A stretch of DNA of 6,439 nucleotides from Calditrichia bacterium (GTDB taxonomy: Bacteria > Calditrichota > Calditrichia > RBG-13-44-9 > J042): NCBI GenBank assembly GCA_030430345.1, contig JAUIFT010000169.1, positions 1-6,439 on the forward strand. Direction: 5' to 3'. A model generated the notes under the pieces. That model was not told the origin of the DNA. It was given only the letters and a program-made list of their open reading frames with translations, and searched no databases. This document shows positions 4,792 to 6,439 of this stretch, piece by piece; positions within the stretch are counted from its first letter, which is position 1; every line of letters starts with the position of its first letter. The translations under genes were made by a program, and so were the position numbers.

Positions 4792-6226
4792 CCAATTGAA
4801 TCCTGAATTGCCTCAGTTCCGGATAAGTTAATCGCCATTTCCGCTTAATTTTTCCGCCTTCAAGCATGGAGATATCCTGCAGGACAACATGCTCCGGGAA
4901 ACCCATTCCTTCAAGCAATCGCATCCATTGGGAAACATCTTCTGTTTCAGGTGATAACCCAACTAACTGAATACTTATCTTTGCTTCCCCGGCCGGAGCT
5001 ATTTCAGCACTCGTCAACCAAATTCGCTCCGGCAGGGATTCAGCAATTTGATAGAGATAATTCGCACTATTGCTTTGTCGTTGAATCGGTAAACTATATG
5101 CAAGCATTTTCTTTTTAATGAGGGCGTAGTCCACATTGAGCGAATCTCTTTCCCGTATCAGGGGTTGGAGAGATCTTTCCTGGAAACTTCGCGCTTGCAC
5201 TGCTTGTTCCAACTGACTCTCCGCAATCGAAAAGAGCAGGATCAGCAAAATCAAGAATCCCCCGATCAATAGCATACTTTTCTTCAACAGGTGCTGATAA
5301 TAGGTCTCCCTTCGCCGTTGCTGCATCTTCCGGTCGAGCATGTCAAAATTATCCTCCCGGTTGAGAAACAGATTCAGGCAAGCTGCGGCAGTTGATAAAT
5401 ACGAATTTTGCGGGAAAGGTAATTTTTTACGAAAAGGCTGCAGCCCCACTCTCTCAAAAAATGCGCTCAGTGCAGCTTCGCTGCTCCCATTTCCACTGAT
5501 TAAATACTGGTATTCCCCGGCAGCCTCTTTAGGGCCAAATGCTTCATCCAGGGCTGTAAGAACGTCCTTTTCGAATTCTCTTTCACCATCTATCTTCCCG
5601 GTATAAAGCGTGGTAAATTTTCCGCGTTTATAGAACAGCATTAAATAATCGGCAGCGCAGATATCCACTAAAACGCCGCTAAATTTATCATCGCTGATCA
5701 TTAACAAATTATCCAACACTGTATTGCCGGCAATAATTTGAAAGGCTTGCAGATCTGTTAATTCCTGACGGTATTTTTCCAGAATACACCGGTGCTGCAA
5801 CAGCACCAGCAAAACTAATTCCGTTGAAGTTACTGCTAATATTTTGTAATGAATGCTAAACTTTTCCGTGGAAATTCCCGGCAGCAACAAACGATCCACA
5901 TGCTGAAATAGATAACCGGCAATCTCGCTTTCGCTCATCAGCGGTATTTCAATCTTCTTTAGCAATGTTGAAGCGCGCGGCAGCAGAACAGTCGTAAAAT
6001 GCGGGTTGACGCCGAGCGCTTTCTTTGCAGTCAATATTTGCTTCCCCAGCGGCACTTTTTCATCAAGCGGAACATCGTCTACAGATTTTATTCGGTAGCA
6101 ATTTACGCTACGACGGCAACTAACCAACTGTAGATTTTTCGCGCCTATTTTCACCGCAAGACTTACATCGCCAGCATGAAGAATTTGGTAGATATTCTCT
6201 ACTATGGTCATTATACGATTATTCAT
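4778..6226 (-). CDS. Fused PilM-PilN-like (GspL-like) inner-membrane assembly protein
   Basis: A 482-residue bitopic protein with three parts. Residues about 20-290 are a cytoplasmic actin-like PilM/GspL domain. It shows VSLAVKIGAKNLQLV near residue 21, the family stretch KKIEIPLMSESEI at 90-102, VLVDICAADYLML at 185-197 and LISGNGSSEAAL at 242-253. A membrane segment lies at about 317-335, preceded by basic residues (KMQQRRRE, then KK). A periplasmic PilN-like part follows, with a coiled coil at about 338-375, the PilN-type stretch YQIAESLPERIWL at 392-404, and a ferredoxin-like fold to the end. It probably links the cytoplasmic ATPase to the PilO/PilP-like partners. The first acidic nucleotide-loop residue is lysine (K26 in KIG) and the second loop reads DIC instead of DIG, so ATP binding may be lost. 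The start is taken at the ATGA overlap with the secretin stop. M6 is an alternative but has no ribosome site. Confidence 0.88.
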   Translation of the reverse strand: MNNRIMTIVENIYQILHAGDVSLAVKIGAKNLQLVSCRRSVNCYRIKSVDDVPLDEKVPLGKQILTAKKALGVNPHFTTVLLPRASTLLKKIEIPLMSESEIAGYLFQHVDRLLLPGISTEKFSIHYKILAVTSTELVLLVLLQHRCILEKYRQELTDLQAFQIIAGNTVLDNLLMISDDKFSGVLVDICAADYLMLFYKRGKFTTLYTGKIDGEREFEKDVLTALDEAFGPKEAAGEYQYLISGNGSSEAALSAFFERVGLQPFRKKLPFPQNSYLSTAAACLNLFLNREDNFDMLDRKMQQRRRETYYQHLLKKSMLLIGGFLILLILLFSIAESQLEQAVQARSFQERSLQPLIRERDSLNVDYALIKKKMLAYSLPIQRQSNSANYLYQIAESLPERIWLTSAEIAPAGEAKISIQLVGLSPETEDVSQWMRLLEGMGFPEHVVLQDISMLEGGKIKRKWRLTYPELRQFRIQLDAQL

Positions 6227-6439
6227 GGCAACATCCAGCTATCGCTATAGGACAGATGTGGCGTCACATAGATAATCAGTTCACTCTTGGATTTATTCAC
6301 GCTGCGGCTGCTAAAGAGCCGCCCGAGCAATGGCAACCGGCCGAGCACCGGAAAGCGCCGGGTTGATTCGGTCTCCCGCTCTTCAATCAATCCTCCGAGA
6401 ACAATCGTTTCCCCATCCCGCAATCGCACAGTAGATGTC
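6223..6439 (-). CDS. Type II/IV secretin, C-terminal end (partial; GspD/PilQ family)
   Basis: This is the last 71 residues of an outer-membrane secretin, the multimeric ring through which a type II secretion or type IV pilus system passes its substrate. The 5' part lies beyond the right edge of the window. The reading frame stays open to position 6438, so the GTG at 6429 is an internal valine (TSTVRLRDGET) and not a start. Visible family hallmarks are DGETIVLGGLIEE, then PVLGRLPLLGRLF, then SELIIYVTPHL, which form the end of the secretin beta-barrel domain. Only about nine residues follow TPHL, so there is no C-terminal S-domain of the kind that binds a pilotin. Its TGA stop overlaps the ATG of the PilM/PilN-like gene (ATGA), which implies translational coupling. 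The family call is firm. Whether it is a GspD or a PilQ type cannot be decided from the tail alone. Confidence 0.93.
   Translation of the reverse strand, partial: TSTVRLRDGETIVLGGLIEERETESTRRFPVLGRLPLLGRLFSSRSVNKSKSELIIYVTPHLSYSDSWMLP

Noticed and set aside
6223..6429. A separate small gene starting at GTG 6429
   Set aside because: The frame is open to the window edge and the residues before it (TST) fit the secretin pattern, so this is the tail of a longer gene.

Overview
The window is 6,439 bases of mid-GC bacterial DNA, mid-40s % GC by eye, and every convincing gene lies on the minus strand, so transcription runs from right to left. A secretin, a pseudopilin and a candidate lipoprotein point to a diderm (Gram-negative-type) bacterium. 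Three genes have very similar purine-rich ribosome binding sites of the AAAGGGG(G)A type. The phylum cannot be read from the sequence with confidence.

Positions 6439 to 1493 hold one tightly packed operon for a type IV pilus / type II secretion-like envelope machine. In transcription order it carries: the 3' end of an outer-membrane secretin (6439-6223, cut by the window edge); a single-protein fusion of PilM-like and PilN-like parts with GspL-like layout (6226-4778); a PilO/GspM-like protein (4791-4252); a PilP/GspC-like protein (4217-3732); the GspF/PilC platform protein (best start TTG at 3667, ending 2561); a type IV pilin/pseudopilin with a textbook cleavage motif and an EF-hand-like calcium loop (2487-2077); and a CsgG/FlgO/LpoB-like candidate lipoprotein (2041-1493). 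The first two junctions overlap (ATGA, then 14 bases), and the later gaps are 34 to 73 bases. The secretin would form the outer-membrane ring. The PilMN, PilO and PilP-like proteins would form the inner-membrane and periplasmic alignment complex. The F protein would form the platform from which the pilin polymer is assembled. No assembly ATPase (GspE/PilB) or prepilin peptidase lies in the window, so they must be upstream or elsewhere.

Positions 1144-1492 are a 349-base gap with no gene. The gap contains a 33-base imperfect hairpin (1324-1356) that pairs better as minus-strand RNA than as DNA, and a small perfect hairpin at 1445-1460.

Positions 1143 to 17 hold a second, ATGA-coupled pair. 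The first is a complete predicted glycosyltransferase of the 'GYWLWKPY' type (1143-340). The second is the N-terminal quarter of a GT4-like glycosyltransferase (343-17) that stops early. The truncation coincides with a sharp fall in GC: 11 of the first 70 bases are G or C, against 34 of the next 70. This suggests a recombination or insertion boundary.

Nothing in the window amounts to a wholly new system. The most distinctive points are the fused PilM-PilN protein with altered nucleotide-binding loops, the pilin's EF-hand loop, the N-terminally short F protein, the CsgG-like protein ending the operon, and the broken glycosyltransferase at the composition boundary.
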